DNA of 10,540 nucleotides from Novosphingobium sp. (GTDB lineage: Bacteria > Pseudomonadota > Alphaproteobacteria > Sphingomonadales > Sphingomonadaceae), in NCBI GenBank assembly GCA_009885425.1, contig VFKS01000298.1, positions 1-10,540 on the forward strand, read 5' to 3'. A program made the position numbers and the translations under genes. Shown here piece by piece: positions 1 through 8,158 of this stretch. The notes below the pieces were generated by a model. The model was not told the DNA's origin. It did no database searches and worked only from the letters and a program-made list of their open reading frames with translations. Within the stretch, counting starts at the first letter, position 1, and every line of letters begins with the position of its first letter.

Positions 1-549
1 GCGCTGTTGATCTTCCGCTCGCAGTGGAACTTCGCTTTCGCGATCCTGTCGGTCTCGCTCTACGTCTTCATATTCTATGAAAGCCGGCTCTATGCCGAGA
101 GCGGGCTGCAGGTGTTCTTCATCCTCGCCAATGTCTGGGGCTGGACGCTGTGGCGCAAGGCCGCCAGCGCGGGCATTGACGATGCGCGGGTCCCGGTCCG
201 CTGGCTCGATTGGAGCAGCCGCGTGGTCTGGTTGGTGGTTACTGCGGCGATCAGCCTCAACCTGGGCTGGCTGATGCACCGCTATACCAATGCCGCGATG
301 CCCTTTGCCGATAGCGCGATTGCCGGGGCCAGTGTCGCCGCGCAAATCCTGCTAGGGAACCGCCGGATCGAAAACTGGGTGATCTGGATCGCGGTCGATA
401 TCGCGGCCGTGCTGCTGTATATCGATCGCGGGCTTTACCCGACTGCGGGGCTCTATGGCGGGATGCTGGTGATGAGCCTGTTCGGACTGAAGGAATGGAT
501 CGAGGTCGAACGGCGGCAACGCGAAAGTTCGACTATGATCCGGGCATGA
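1..549 (+). CDS. pnuC: PnuC-type nicotinamide riboside transporter (5' end outside window)
   Basis: This is an integral inner-membrane transporter of the PnuC family, which brings nicotinamide riboside (NR) into the cell by facilitated diffusion; uptake is driven by phosphorylation inside. The frame is open to the left edge, so the first roughly 30-40 residues are probably missing; a TTG at position 7 exists but would cut off the first helix. The 182 visible residues are strongly hydrophobic with several membrane segments. They keep family blocks: a WNF near the start, LQVFFILANVWGW at about residues 38-50 of the visible part, ENWVIWIAVD near residue 125, and a C-terminal LFGLKEW. The stop overlaps the start of the following kinase gene by ATGA, which suggests translational coupling. 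The family call rests on remembered E. coli PnuC sequence. Another vitamin-type PnuC relative (for example PnuT for thiamine) is possible, but the kinase next door favours NR. Confidence 0.88.
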   Translation, partial: ALLIFRSQWNFAFAILSVSLYVFIFYESRLYAESGLQVFFILANVWGWTLWRKAASAGIDDARVPVRWLDWSSRVVWLVVTAAISLNLGWLMHRYTNAAMPFADSAIAGASVAAQILLGNRRIENWVIWIAVDIAAVLLYIDRGLYPTAGLYGGMLVMSLFGLKEWIEVERRQRESSTMIRA

Positions 550-1052
550 TCCGGATCTGCTTTCACGGATCGGAGAGCACCGGCAAATCGGTTCTGGCCG
601 AAAAACTCGGTCGCGAACTGGGCCTGCCGCTGGTGCCCGAATATGGCCGGACCTATGCCGAAGCGCATGGCACCACCTTCAGCATGGCCGATCTGGAGGC
701 CATCGCGGCAGGGCACGAGGACGCGGTGCAAGCCGTGACAGCCACCGGCGCACCGCTGGCCTTGCTCGACACCGATCCGCTGATGACCGCTGCCTGGGCG
801 CAGATGCTGTTCGGCACGATCCCCGCCGCGCTGCTCGATTATCCCAAGGCTGACCTGTACCTGCTGTTCGATCCCGACGTGCCATGGGTCGAAGACGGTA
901 CCCGCCTGTTCGGCAGCGCCAGCGAGCGCACCCGGTTTGCCGCGCTGGCCGAAGACCTGCTGCACCAGACCGGCGTGCGGTTTGAGCGGATCAGTGGCAG
1001 CTGGGCCGAACGCGAGGCCCTTAGTCGGACAATCATTGCAGGCTTGACCTGA
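546..1052 (+). CDS. NadR-type ribosylnicotinamide kinase (stand-alone P-loop kinase domain)
   Basis: This is a predicted cytoplasmic kinase that phosphorylates nicotinamide riboside to NMN, trapping the NR imported by PnuC. It has 168 residues. The Walker A loop GSESTGKS lies at 8-15, followed by EYGR at 32-35, DTD at 75-77 and WVEDGTRLFGS at 114-124. All of these match the C-terminal kinase domain of E. coli NadR (EYGR, DTD, WVDDGLRSLGS, from memory). The N-terminal repressor and NMN-adenylyltransferase domains of full NadR are absent, so a separate adenylyltransferase must finish NAD synthesis. I chose the ATG at 546 over an in-frame upstream ATG at 495 because the protein then begins directly at the P-loop strand. 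It also gives the ATGA overlap with pnuC. No strong Shine-Dalgarno is visible, which fits coupled translation. In annotation pipelines this would usually be called an AAA family ATPase or ATP-binding protein. Confidence 0.88.
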   Translation: MIRICFHGSESTGKSVLAEKLGRELGLPLVPEYGRTYAEAHGTTFSMADLEAIAAGHEDAVQAVTATGAPLALLDTDPLMTAAWAQMLFGTIPAALLDYPKADLYLLFDPDVPWVEDGTRLFGSASERTRFAALAEDLLHQTGVRFERISGSWAEREALSRTIIAGLT

Positions 1053-1072
1053 GCCACGTTCAGCGGTTCTCT

Positions 1073-1302
1073 ATGTCCAAACCCAGAACGGGGGGACGCA
1101 CATCGACTTTTTCAAGGCTCTGATTCCCGGCAGCGCGCTAACGTTCGTGGTTTGTGCTTTGATTGGCAAAGGCGGATCGCGCGGAGGCTGGCTAGCGATT
1201 GAGCGCGTCCATTTTGGCGATACCAGCTTCTTCTGGTCATGGGCGCTGTTCGCCGCCGCTACGGTGCTGGCTTGGATTCTGTTCGCGATTACGCCGAAGT
1301 GA
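1073..1302 (+). pseudogene. Small two-helix membrane protein, frame interrupted at a G6 tract
   Basis: From 1102 to the TGA at 1300-1302 one frame codes for a convincing small membrane protein. It begins IDFFKALIPG, then has a hydrophobic segment (SALTFVVCALIG), a short Gly/Arg-rich loop, a segment rich in W/F/A (FFWSWALFAAATVLAWILFAI) and ends ITPK. That frame is open back to 1048 but has no ATG, and its first in-frame GTG (1147) would cut into the first helix. An ATG at 1073 lies one frame over and reads MSKPRTGG before stopping at 1121-1123. Adding one G to the run of six at 1090-1095, or a -1 slip there, joins the two into a 76-residue protein beginning MSKPRTGGTHIDFF. It may be a sequencing error, a genuine frameshift mutation or slippage. 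The gene starts 20 bases after the kinase stop and could be co-transcribed. No known function is recognised. Its last 14 bases overlap the end of ubiG on the other strand. Confidence 0.5.
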
Positions 1303-2023
1303 CCGTCACGATATAGTTCAACGCCAGATCGTTCGACAAGTGCAGGCCTTTGACCGGCGACCAGGCGATCCCGCGCGGCTCGCCCATGGTGAGGCCTGCC
1401 GCAACCAGCAAGTCCGCCAGTTCCTCCGGCGTCACAAAGTCATCCCAGTGGTGCGTCCCGCGCGGGACCAGCCCGATGCGCTCGGCCCCCTCGACCAGCA
1501 GCAGCCTTGACGCTGCTGTGCGGTTGGGGGTCGACAACACCATCAGTCCGCCCGGCGCCAGACTATCCGCCAGCGCAGCCACAAACGCCGCCTTGTCGGC
1601 AACATGTTCTATCACTTCCATCGAAGTGACCAGATCAAACCCGGTCAGACCCAACCCGGCCAGATCGCCGCAGCGATAATCGATTGCCAGCCCCGCCCCC
1701 GCCGCATGGGCGCTGGCCACCGCAATGTTCTCTGGCGCCGCATCGACCCCGGTAACCGCCGCGCCTAAGCGGGCCAAGGGCTCAGCCAGCAGACCCGCCC
1801 CGCACCCGACATCGAGCGCCCGCTTGCCCGCAAGCGGGCGAACGGAGCGCGAATCCGCCGCCCAATGGACGTCGATTGCATCGCGCAAAAACGCCAGCCG
1901 CACCGGGTTGAGCCGGTGGAGCATCGCGGAAGACCCTTTGGGGTCCCACCAATCCGCCGCCAGCTGACCGAAATGGGCGGCCTCATCAGGCCGGATTGTG
2001 GTGGTTGAACTTGCATTAGCCAT
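1289..2023 (-). CDS. ubiG: UbiG: ubiquinone biosynthesis O-methyltransferase
   Basis: UbiG is an SAM-dependent methyltransferase that catalyses both O-methylations in ubiquinone synthesis (2-polyprenyl-6-hydroxyphenol and 3-demethylubiquinol), at the inner face of the membrane. The 244 residues match the usual family length. The N-terminal FGQLAADWWDPKG (18-30) and MLHRLNPVRL (34-43) are typical UbiG blocks. SAM motif I is LDVGCGAGLLAEPLARLGA (70-88) with the acidic GVDAA (92-96). Then follow FDLVTSMEVIEHV (129-141), the post-motif LAPGGLMVLSTPNRT (155-169) and GTHHWDDFVTPEEL (189-202). The C-terminus contains NYIVT. The ATG at 2021-2023 is preceded on the minus strand by AAGG about nine bases upstream. 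The gene diverges from lysC across a 79-base gap. Nothing is truncated and no key residue appears to be missing. Confidence 0.96.
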   Translation of the reverse strand: MANASSTTTIRPDEAAHFGQLAADWWDPKGSSAMLHRLNPVRLAFLRDAIDVHWAADSRSVRPLAGKRALDVGCGAGLLAEPLARLGAAVTGVDAAPENIAVASAHAAGAGLAIDYRCGDLAGLGLTGFDLVTSMEVIEHVADKAAFVAALADSLAPGGLMVLSTPNRTAASRLLLVEGAERIGLVPRGTHHWDDFVTPEELADLLVAAGLTMGEPRGIAWSPVKGLHLSNDLALNYIVTVTSA

Positions 2024-2102
2024 GGACCAACCTTAACAGCGGCCCCGCTACAGAGCGAGGGGTTCTGTCAGCAATATTCTTGCGCAAGGGGTAGGACGCG
2101 GC
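2024..2102. promoter_or_regulatory. Divergent ubiG-lysC intergenic region
   Basis: This 79-base gap must hold the promoters or leaders of both divergent genes. On the plus strand an AGGA at 2093-2096 sits six bases before the lysC GTG and is the likely ribosome binding site. A perfect 8-base palindrome TTGCGCAA occupies 2080-2087. The arms CCCCGCT (2043-2049) and AGCGAGGGG (2054-2062) could form a short bulged hairpin. I could not assign -35/-10 boxes with confidence on either strand. There is no space for a lysine riboswitch. Confidence 0.4.
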
Positions 2103-3371
2103 GTGGCCCGGATCGTGATGAAATTTGGCGGCACTTCGATGGCAGGGTCCGAACGGATCCGCCGTGTCGCTGGGATCGTGCGGCGCCAGCAAGCGGCCGG
2201 GCACGAAGTGGCTGTGGTCGTCTCTGCCATGGCGGGCGAGACAGACCGCTTGGTCGGCTTTTGCCGCGAGGCCAACCCGCTTTATGATCCCGCCGAATAC
2301 GATGTGGTGGTCGCCAGCGGCGAACAGGTCACCGCCGGACTGCTGGCGATGACGCTGCAGGCGCTCGGTTGCAAGGCGCGGTCGTGGCTTGGCTGGCAAA
2401 TGCCGATCCACACCGACGATGCCCATGCCAAGGCCCGGATTGGCGAGATCGACAGCGCGGCGCTGCTCGCCAGCATGGCCGCGGGCGAGATCGCAGTGAT
2501 CCCCGGCTTTCAGGGGCTGAGCGACGACAATCGAATCACCACGCTTGGCCGCGGCGGATCGGATACCTCTGCGGTCGCAGTAGCGGCTGCGATCAAGGCT
2601 GACCGCTGCGATATCTATACCGATGTCGATGGGGTCTATACCACCGATCCCCGGATCGTCGCCAAAGCGCGCAAGCTCAAATATGTCACTTACGAGGAAA
2701 TGCTCGAACTGGCCTCGGTCGGATCAAAAGTGCTGCAAACCCGCTCGGTGGGCCTCGCGATGAAAGAAGGGGTGCGCGTACAAGTGCTCTCCAGCTTCAT
2801 CGGCGATGATGCGCCCCCGGCCGATGACATCCCCGGCACGATGATTGTCGGCGACGAAGAATTGGCCAAATTGCAAGAGGACTTGGATATGGAAAGCCAG
2901 CTGATCACCGGCATCGCTGCAGACAAGAACGAAGCCAAGGTGATCCTGACCCGCGTGCCCGATCGGCCTGGCGCAGTGGCGACGATCTTTGGGCCCTTGG
3001 CGGCGGCCAATATCAACGTCGATATGATCATCCAGAACGTCGGCCGCGATAAAGGTGAAACCGACGTGACCTTCACTGTCCCCAGTGCCGACCTGCTGCG
3101 CGCGCAGACCTTGCTGGAGGCTCAGAAGGAAGCGATCGGCTACAACCGGATCATCACCGACGGCAAGGTCGCCAAGATCAGCGTTGTCGGCGTCGGCATG
3201 AAAAGCCATGCTGGCGTCGCCGCCACGATGTTCCGCGCGATGGCCGATCGCGGGATCAACATTCAGGCAATTAGCACCAGCGAAATCAAGGTTTCGGTGC
3301 TGATCGACGAAGACGAAACTGAACTGGCCGTCCGTGTGCTGCATTCAGCCTATGGTCTGGACGCGGAATAG
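2103..3371 (+). CDS. lysC: Aspartate kinase (aspartokinase, LysC)
   Basis: This enzyme phosphorylates L-aspartate to 4-phospho-L-aspartate, the first step towards lysine/diaminopimelate, threonine, methionine and isoleucine. It is a cytoplasmic protein of 422 residues, the normal length for a monofunctional class with two ACT domains. The kinase domain carries KFGGTSMAGSERI (7-19), the SGEQV loop (72-76), LGRGGSDTSAVAVA (148-161) and YTDVDGVYTTDPR (172-184). The regulatory part has ACT1 starting near residue 278 (VPDRPGAVATIF) and ACT2 near 357-415 (MKSHAGVAATMF, then ISTSEIKVSVLID). These domains normally give feedback inhibition by lysine and/or threonine. The start is GTG at 2103, with AGGA six bases upstream and the family N-terminus MARIVMKFGGTS directly after it. 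Methionine 263, just before the ACT domains, could be an internal start for a separate regulatory subunit. ubiG lies divergently upstream. Confidence 0.97.
   Translation: MARIVMKFGGTSMAGSERIRRVAGIVRRQQAAGHEVAVVVSAMAGETDRLVGFCREANPLYDPAEYDVVVASGEQVTAGLLAMTLQALGCKARSWLGWQMPIHTDDAHAKARIGEIDSAALLASMAAGEIAVIPGFQGLSDDNRITTLGRGGSDTSAVAVAAAIKADRCDIYTDVDGVYTTDPRIVAKARKLKYVTYEEMLELASVGSKVLQTRSVGLAMKEGVRVQVLSSFIGDDAPPADDIPGTMIVGDEELAKLQEDLDMESQLITGIAADKNEAKVILTRVPDRPGAVATIFGPLAAANINVDMIIQNVGRDKGETDVTFTVPSADLLRAQTLLEAQKEAIGYNRIITDGKVAKISVVGVGMKSHAGVAATMFRAMADRGINIQAISTSEIKVSVLIDEDETELAVRVLHSAYGLDAE
2876..2891 (+). promoter_or_regulatory. Candidate internal ribosome binding site and ATG inside lysC
   Basis: AGAGGA at 2876-2881 is followed after seven bases by an in-frame ATG at 2889 (Met263 of LysC). 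Translation from here would yield a 160-residue product of just the two ACT domains, starting MESQLITGIAADKNEAKV. The well-known internal start of Corynebacterium lysC, which makes the beta subunit, lies at the equivalent place (MEEAVLTGVATDKSEAKV, from memory). Use of this start is inferred, not shown. Confidence 0.4.
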
Positions 3372-3408
3372 GCGGCGTAAGCGCCGGTCGCATTCATCGC
3401 CCGCAACA

Positions 3409-3431
3409 ACCGGTGCGGTATTTGCACTGGT
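3409..3431 (+). other. Hairpin 37 bases downstream of lysC (possible terminator or RNA-stabilising stem)
   Basis: The arms ACCGGTGC (3409-3416) and GCACTGGT (3424-3431) can pair over eight positions with one G-U wobble around the loop GGTATTT. No T-run follows, so it is not a classical intrinsic terminator. It may act with Rho, protect the lysC mRNA 3' end, or be chance. A smaller 4-bp stem GGCG/CGCC sits just after the lysC stop. The rest of the 109-base lysC-P450 gap shows no confident promoter. Confidence 0.35.
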
Positions 3432-3480
3432 CGCGGCGCACCTAACTCAATAGGTCTGGCACAAATCGGAGGGATCGCCG

Positions 3481-4767
3481 ATGGCCGGGGAATTGCCGCT
3501 AGCACGCTTCTGTTTCAGGCCCGACCCGCCGTCGGTGTGGGATATGCTGCGTTCGGGCGTTGCGGACGTTTCGACCGTGATCCCGGATTCGATCCTGGAC
3601 CTACCCGCCGTGCAGTTGCCGGGCCCCGGCGCACCCTTGGTAATAGCTGATCCAGCGCTGGTCCGTGATGTTCTGAATGACCGTGAAGGCCGGTTCGAGC
3701 GCGATCGGTTCATGCGTCGATTACTCCGCCGGGCTTGGGGCAAGGGCCTCGCCGCTGCCGAAGGCCAAAGCTGGCAGGATCAGCGCCGCGCTGCCGCGCC
3801 GGCCTTCAGACCCCAGGCTGTGGCGGATAACGCTCCAGCCTTTGCGGCAGCAGCGGCCAAGGCGGTCGAGAATTGGCCGCAAGACGAGCCGGTCGAGCTG
3901 ACCCGGCGGACCGCCCGGATCATCGCCGATGTCGTCTTCACCACGCTGGTCAATGGTCGGGGAGAGGTCGACACCGCTGCCGTCGCCGCCGACATGCCGG
4001 GCTATGTCCGTCGCATCGCCAGTTTCGGTAACCGCGACCTGCTGCCGCTGCCCGAGGCCTGGCACGATCGGCTGAGCGGGATCGACCGCGATCCGGCAGT
4101 GCGGCGGGTGCGAGCTCTCGCCGAACGGCTAGCGGCCGGGCGCGGGACTTCGGAGATTGATCTGGTGACGCTGCTGGACGGGGTCGGACCGGTCGAGGAC
4201 AACCTGCGCGGCTTGTTTCCGGCTGCGATGGACTCGACCGTCGCGGGAACTAGTTGGACGCTATACACGTTGGCTTGCCGCCCCGCTTGGCAGGCCCGGG
4301 TAGCAGAGGAAGCGCGCGGCTGCGGCGGCGACCTGCGGCTGGAAAACCTGCCGCTGACCCGCCGCGTGGTGCAGGAAGCGCTTCGGCTCTATCCGCCGGC
4401 GCCGTTCCTGATCCGGACCAGCGCCAGCAAAGGGCAGCTTGGCGGCTTCCCGCTCAACAAAGGCCAGCCGGTCGCCATCGCGATCTACGCCATGCACCGC
4501 CACCGCATAGTTTGGGACAATCCCGACGCGTTTGACCCCGACCGGTTCTTGCCCGAATGTGGAACCCAATCTGGCTGGTTACCGTTTGGCGCAGGACCGC
4601 GGGTCTGCATTGCCGCGCAATTTGCTCTGGCCGAGATTGCAGTCGCGGTCGCGCGGCTGTTGGCCGAACTGGAGTTGACCCCAACTGGCGCGGAACCGAA
4701 AGTCAGTCTGCAAGTGACAACGAAATCAATCAACGGACTGCACGTAACGGCCAGGCCAAGACCTTAG
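3481..4767 (+). CDS. Cytochrome P450 (E-class-like), substrate unknown
   Basis: This is a 428-residue heme-thiolate monooxygenase, probably soluble (no clear N-terminal membrane anchor). Visible landmarks in order: C-helix WQDQRR (98-103, heme-propionate contact); I-helix LFPAAMDSTVAGTSWTLY (245-262), where the usual A/G-G-x-D/E-T-T reads A-A-M-D-S-T; K-helix ExxR as EALR (299-302) followed by RLYPPAP; a DNPDAFDPDRFLPE block (346-359); and the heme loop FGAGPRVCIA (369-378) with Cys376 as the axial thiolate. The RLYPP and DPDRF styles resemble the E-class/CYP102-CYP4-like group more than typical bacterial B-class P450s. The ATG at 3481 is supported by GGAGGG at 3468-3473, seven bases upstream. 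No ferredoxin or reductase gene is adjacent, so redox partners must come from elsewhere. It stands alone between lysC and the convergent katG. The substrate (terpenoid, carotenoid or fatty acid, for example) cannot be deduced from the sequence. Confidence 0.93.
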   Translation: MAGELPLARFCFRPDPPSVWDMLRSGVADVSTVIPDSILDLPAVQLPGPGAPLVIADPALVRDVLNDREGRFERDRFMRRLLRRAWGKGLAAAEGQSWQDQRRAAAPAFRPQAVADNAPAFAAAAAKAVENWPQDEPVELTRRTARIIADVVFTTLVNGRGEVDTAAVAADMPGYVRRIASFGNRDLLPLPEAWHDRLSGIDRDPAVRRVRALAERLAAGRGTSEIDLVTLLDGVGPVEDNLRGLFPAAMDSTVAGTSWTLYTLACRPAWQARVAEEARGCGGDLRLENLPLTRRVVQEALRLYPPAPFLIRTSASKGQLGGFPLNKGQPVAIAIYAMHRHRIVWDNPDAFDPDRFLPECGTQSGWLPFGAGPRVCIAAQFALAEIAVAVARLLAELELTPTGAEPKVSLQVTTKSINGLHVTARPRP

Positions 4768-4770
4768 CCC

Positions 4771-4809
4771 AAATGCAAACCCCGCCCCCGGTTTTCACCG
4801 GAAGCGGGG
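4771..4809 (-). terminator. Likely intrinsic terminator of katG (minus strand)
   Basis: The arms CCCCGC (4780-4785) and GCGGGG (4804-4809) form an outer stem. CCGG (4788-4791) and CCGG (4798-4801) form an inner one around TTTTCA, separated from it by a 2x2 internal loop. Read on the minus strand, the stem is followed by TTTGCATTT, a reasonable T-rich tail for katG transcripts. On the plus strand the tail is lacking, but the stem lies 12 bases after the P450 stop and might still help end that message. Confidence 0.55.
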
Positions 4810-4818
4810 CTGACACCC

Positions 4819-4841
4819 GGCTGAGGGCGGTGCCCTCAGCC
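4819..4841. terminator. Perfect 10-bp hairpin between convergent P450 and katG genes
   Basis: GGCTGAGGGC (4819-4828) and GCCCTCAGCC (4832-4841) are exact inverted repeats separated by only GGT. This is a very stable stem 18 bases beyond the katG stop. No T-run follows on either strand. It probably works with the neighbouring stem at 4780-4809 as a bidirectional termination or mRNA-end structure between the converging genes. Confidence 0.5.
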
Positions 4842-4859
4842 AAGGGGTTGTGGATCAGA

Positions 4860-7115
<2,256 letters not shown>

Positions 7116-7117
7116 TC

Positions 7118-7156
7118 ATCGATAAAAACGATCAAAACTGGATAGAGAGTTGCATC
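7118..7156 (-). promoter_or_regulatory. Weak OxyR-like element upstream of katG
   Basis: Within the 127-base gap before katG, ATCG-(7)-CGAT (7118-7132) resembles half of an OxyR site (ATAG-N7-CTAT). A second ATAG lies at 7142-7145, followed by a poor match CATC at 7153-7156. The spacing between the two halves is nine rather than seven, so the site is imperfect. Regulation of katG by OxyR is common in proteobacteria, but here it is only an inference from position and partial match. The region is noticeably more AT-rich than its surroundings, as expected of a promoter; exact -35/-10 boxes are unclear. Confidence 0.25.
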
Positions 7157-7179
7157 AATCCGATTAGTGGAGTGGCAGC

Positions 7180-7971
7180 TTAGCGGCCCGGTCGCTGGGT
7201 ATAGTCAATCCGGATCCGCACCCAGGCGCCGACCTGGCTGACCCCGCCGACCCGTGGCGGGCGGACCCGAAATTGCCAGGCTGCGGCGAGCACCGCGCGC
7301 TCGATCTGTGAACCATCGGGGTATTCGTCCAGACCGACGCAATCCTCGACCCGGAAATCGGGTGCGGTGCGGCAGGTGATCAGCGCCCAGCCTGGTCCCT
7401 GTGCGGTCGATAAATAGCCGCGCAGTTCATCGTCATAGGGCTCGCGGTACCACGCCGCCGCATACATCGGCTGGCCATTCGGCGTGGTGCCAACGCGCTT
7501 GCTATCGCCCGGAACACCTTGATCGGGTGGCCCCATCATGCCTTTGCCCGGAGCGGCCGGACGGGCTGGTTGCCGCGGGATTTTTGACAGGTCGAACTGG
7601 GCCATCTGATCCTTGGTGACCGGGATGATCGGCTGGTTGGTCGCCACTGGCGCGGGCGGTGCCGGAACCGGATTGGTCGCTGTCGGTGTGCCCGGCGGGG
7701 TTTTCTGCGGCGTTTCACGCGCGGCAGCGGGCTTGGCCGGATCATCATCCTTGGCTTCGGGCGCCTTGGCCCGCTCGGCCTCTATAGCGACGCTGACCAG
7801 CTGCGCTGCGGGCTGCGGCGGCGCGTCATCCGTCCAACCCAGGGACAGCACCACCAGCACCAGACCGGCCTCAATCAGCAGCGCCAGCACGAACCCGATC
7901 AGCCGCTGACGCGGATTGGTGCGCAGCTCGGTCAGAGCCAGGTCAAACTGATCACGAAGGAAAGGAAACAA
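7180..7971 (-). CDS. TonB-like envelope protein (single N-terminal anchor, Pro-rich linker, TonB-type C-terminal domain)
   Basis: This predicted inner-membrane-anchored periplasmic protein has, from the TTG at 7971, 263 residues. A short cytoplasmic N-terminus (RDQFDLALTELRTNPRQR) is followed by one hydrophobic helix at about 24-45. Then comes a Pro/Ala/Lys-rich spacer (about 50-165). The globular end (170-258) includes ITCRTAPDFRVEDCVGLDEYPDG and AAWQFRVRPPRVGG, then VGAWVRIRIDY. That ending resembles TonB C-terminal domains (W-x-F-x-P ... W/V strand), which carry proton-motive energy to outer-membrane receptors. Cys200 and Cys211 could form a disulfide. No ExbB/ExbD genes are nearby, so it could equally serve another transenvelope role. 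The start is uncertain. The frame extends to a GTG at 8103, adding 44 residues rich in Cys, Gly and Arg that do not look like this family. GAGG four bases before the TTG supports the shorter form. Confidence 0.75.
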   Translation of the reverse strand: MFPFLRDQFDLALTELRTNPRQRLIGFVLALLIEAGLVLVVLSLGWTDDAPPQPAAQLVSVAIEAERAKAPEAKDDDPAKPAAARETPQKTPPGTPTATNPVPAPPAPVATNQPIIPVTKDQMAQFDLSKIPRQPARPAAPGKGMMGPPDQGVPGDSKRVGTTPNGQPMYAAAWYREPYDDELRGYLSTAQGPGWALITCRTAPDFRVEDCVGLDEYPDGSQIERAVLAAAWQFRVRPPRVGGVSQVGAWVRIRIDYTQRPGR

Positions 7972-8158
7972 GCGGCCTCGGCTGGGCAGGAGTTGTCCGG
8001 CCGGATTGGATCCGGTCCCTGCCCCAGCCCCTCTGGCGCGGCATTGCCGGCAGGACAAGCAGCAATCCGGATTGACCGGGCATGAATGCGCGGGGCTGGT
8101 CACAGCAGGTCGCTATCCCTATAGCCGCGCGACGTTACGACAACCTGAGGGAACCAGA
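7972..8158. promoter_or_regulatory. Divergent intergenic region before TonB-like and nitronate monooxygenase genes
   Basis: If the starts at 7971 (minus) and 8159 (plus) are right, this 187-base gap holds both promoters. It contains the inverted repeat GCTAT (8112-8116)/ATAGC (8121-8125) around CCCT, and GAGGG at 8147-8151. The second of these is seven bases before the plus-strand GTG and decides that start. No -35/-10 pair could be assigned with confidence. If the longer TonB-like start at 8103 were used, the gap would shrink to 55 bases. Confidence 0.4.

Noticed and set aside
2080..2087. TTGCGCAA palindrome in the ubiG-lysC gap as an operator
   Set aside because: An 8-base palindrome is too short to be meaningful alone and matches no operator I can name with confidence.
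2724..3344. 206-codon minus-strand frame opposite lysC
   Set aside because: It is rich in His, Asp and Gly as is typical of antisense shadows, has no family similarity, and lysC is unmistakable on the plus strand.
8006..8158. N-terminal extension of the nitronate monooxygenase frame from 8006
   Set aside because: The added 51 residues are not family-like and sit over the divergent promoter region; GTG 8159 has a well-spaced GAGGG.
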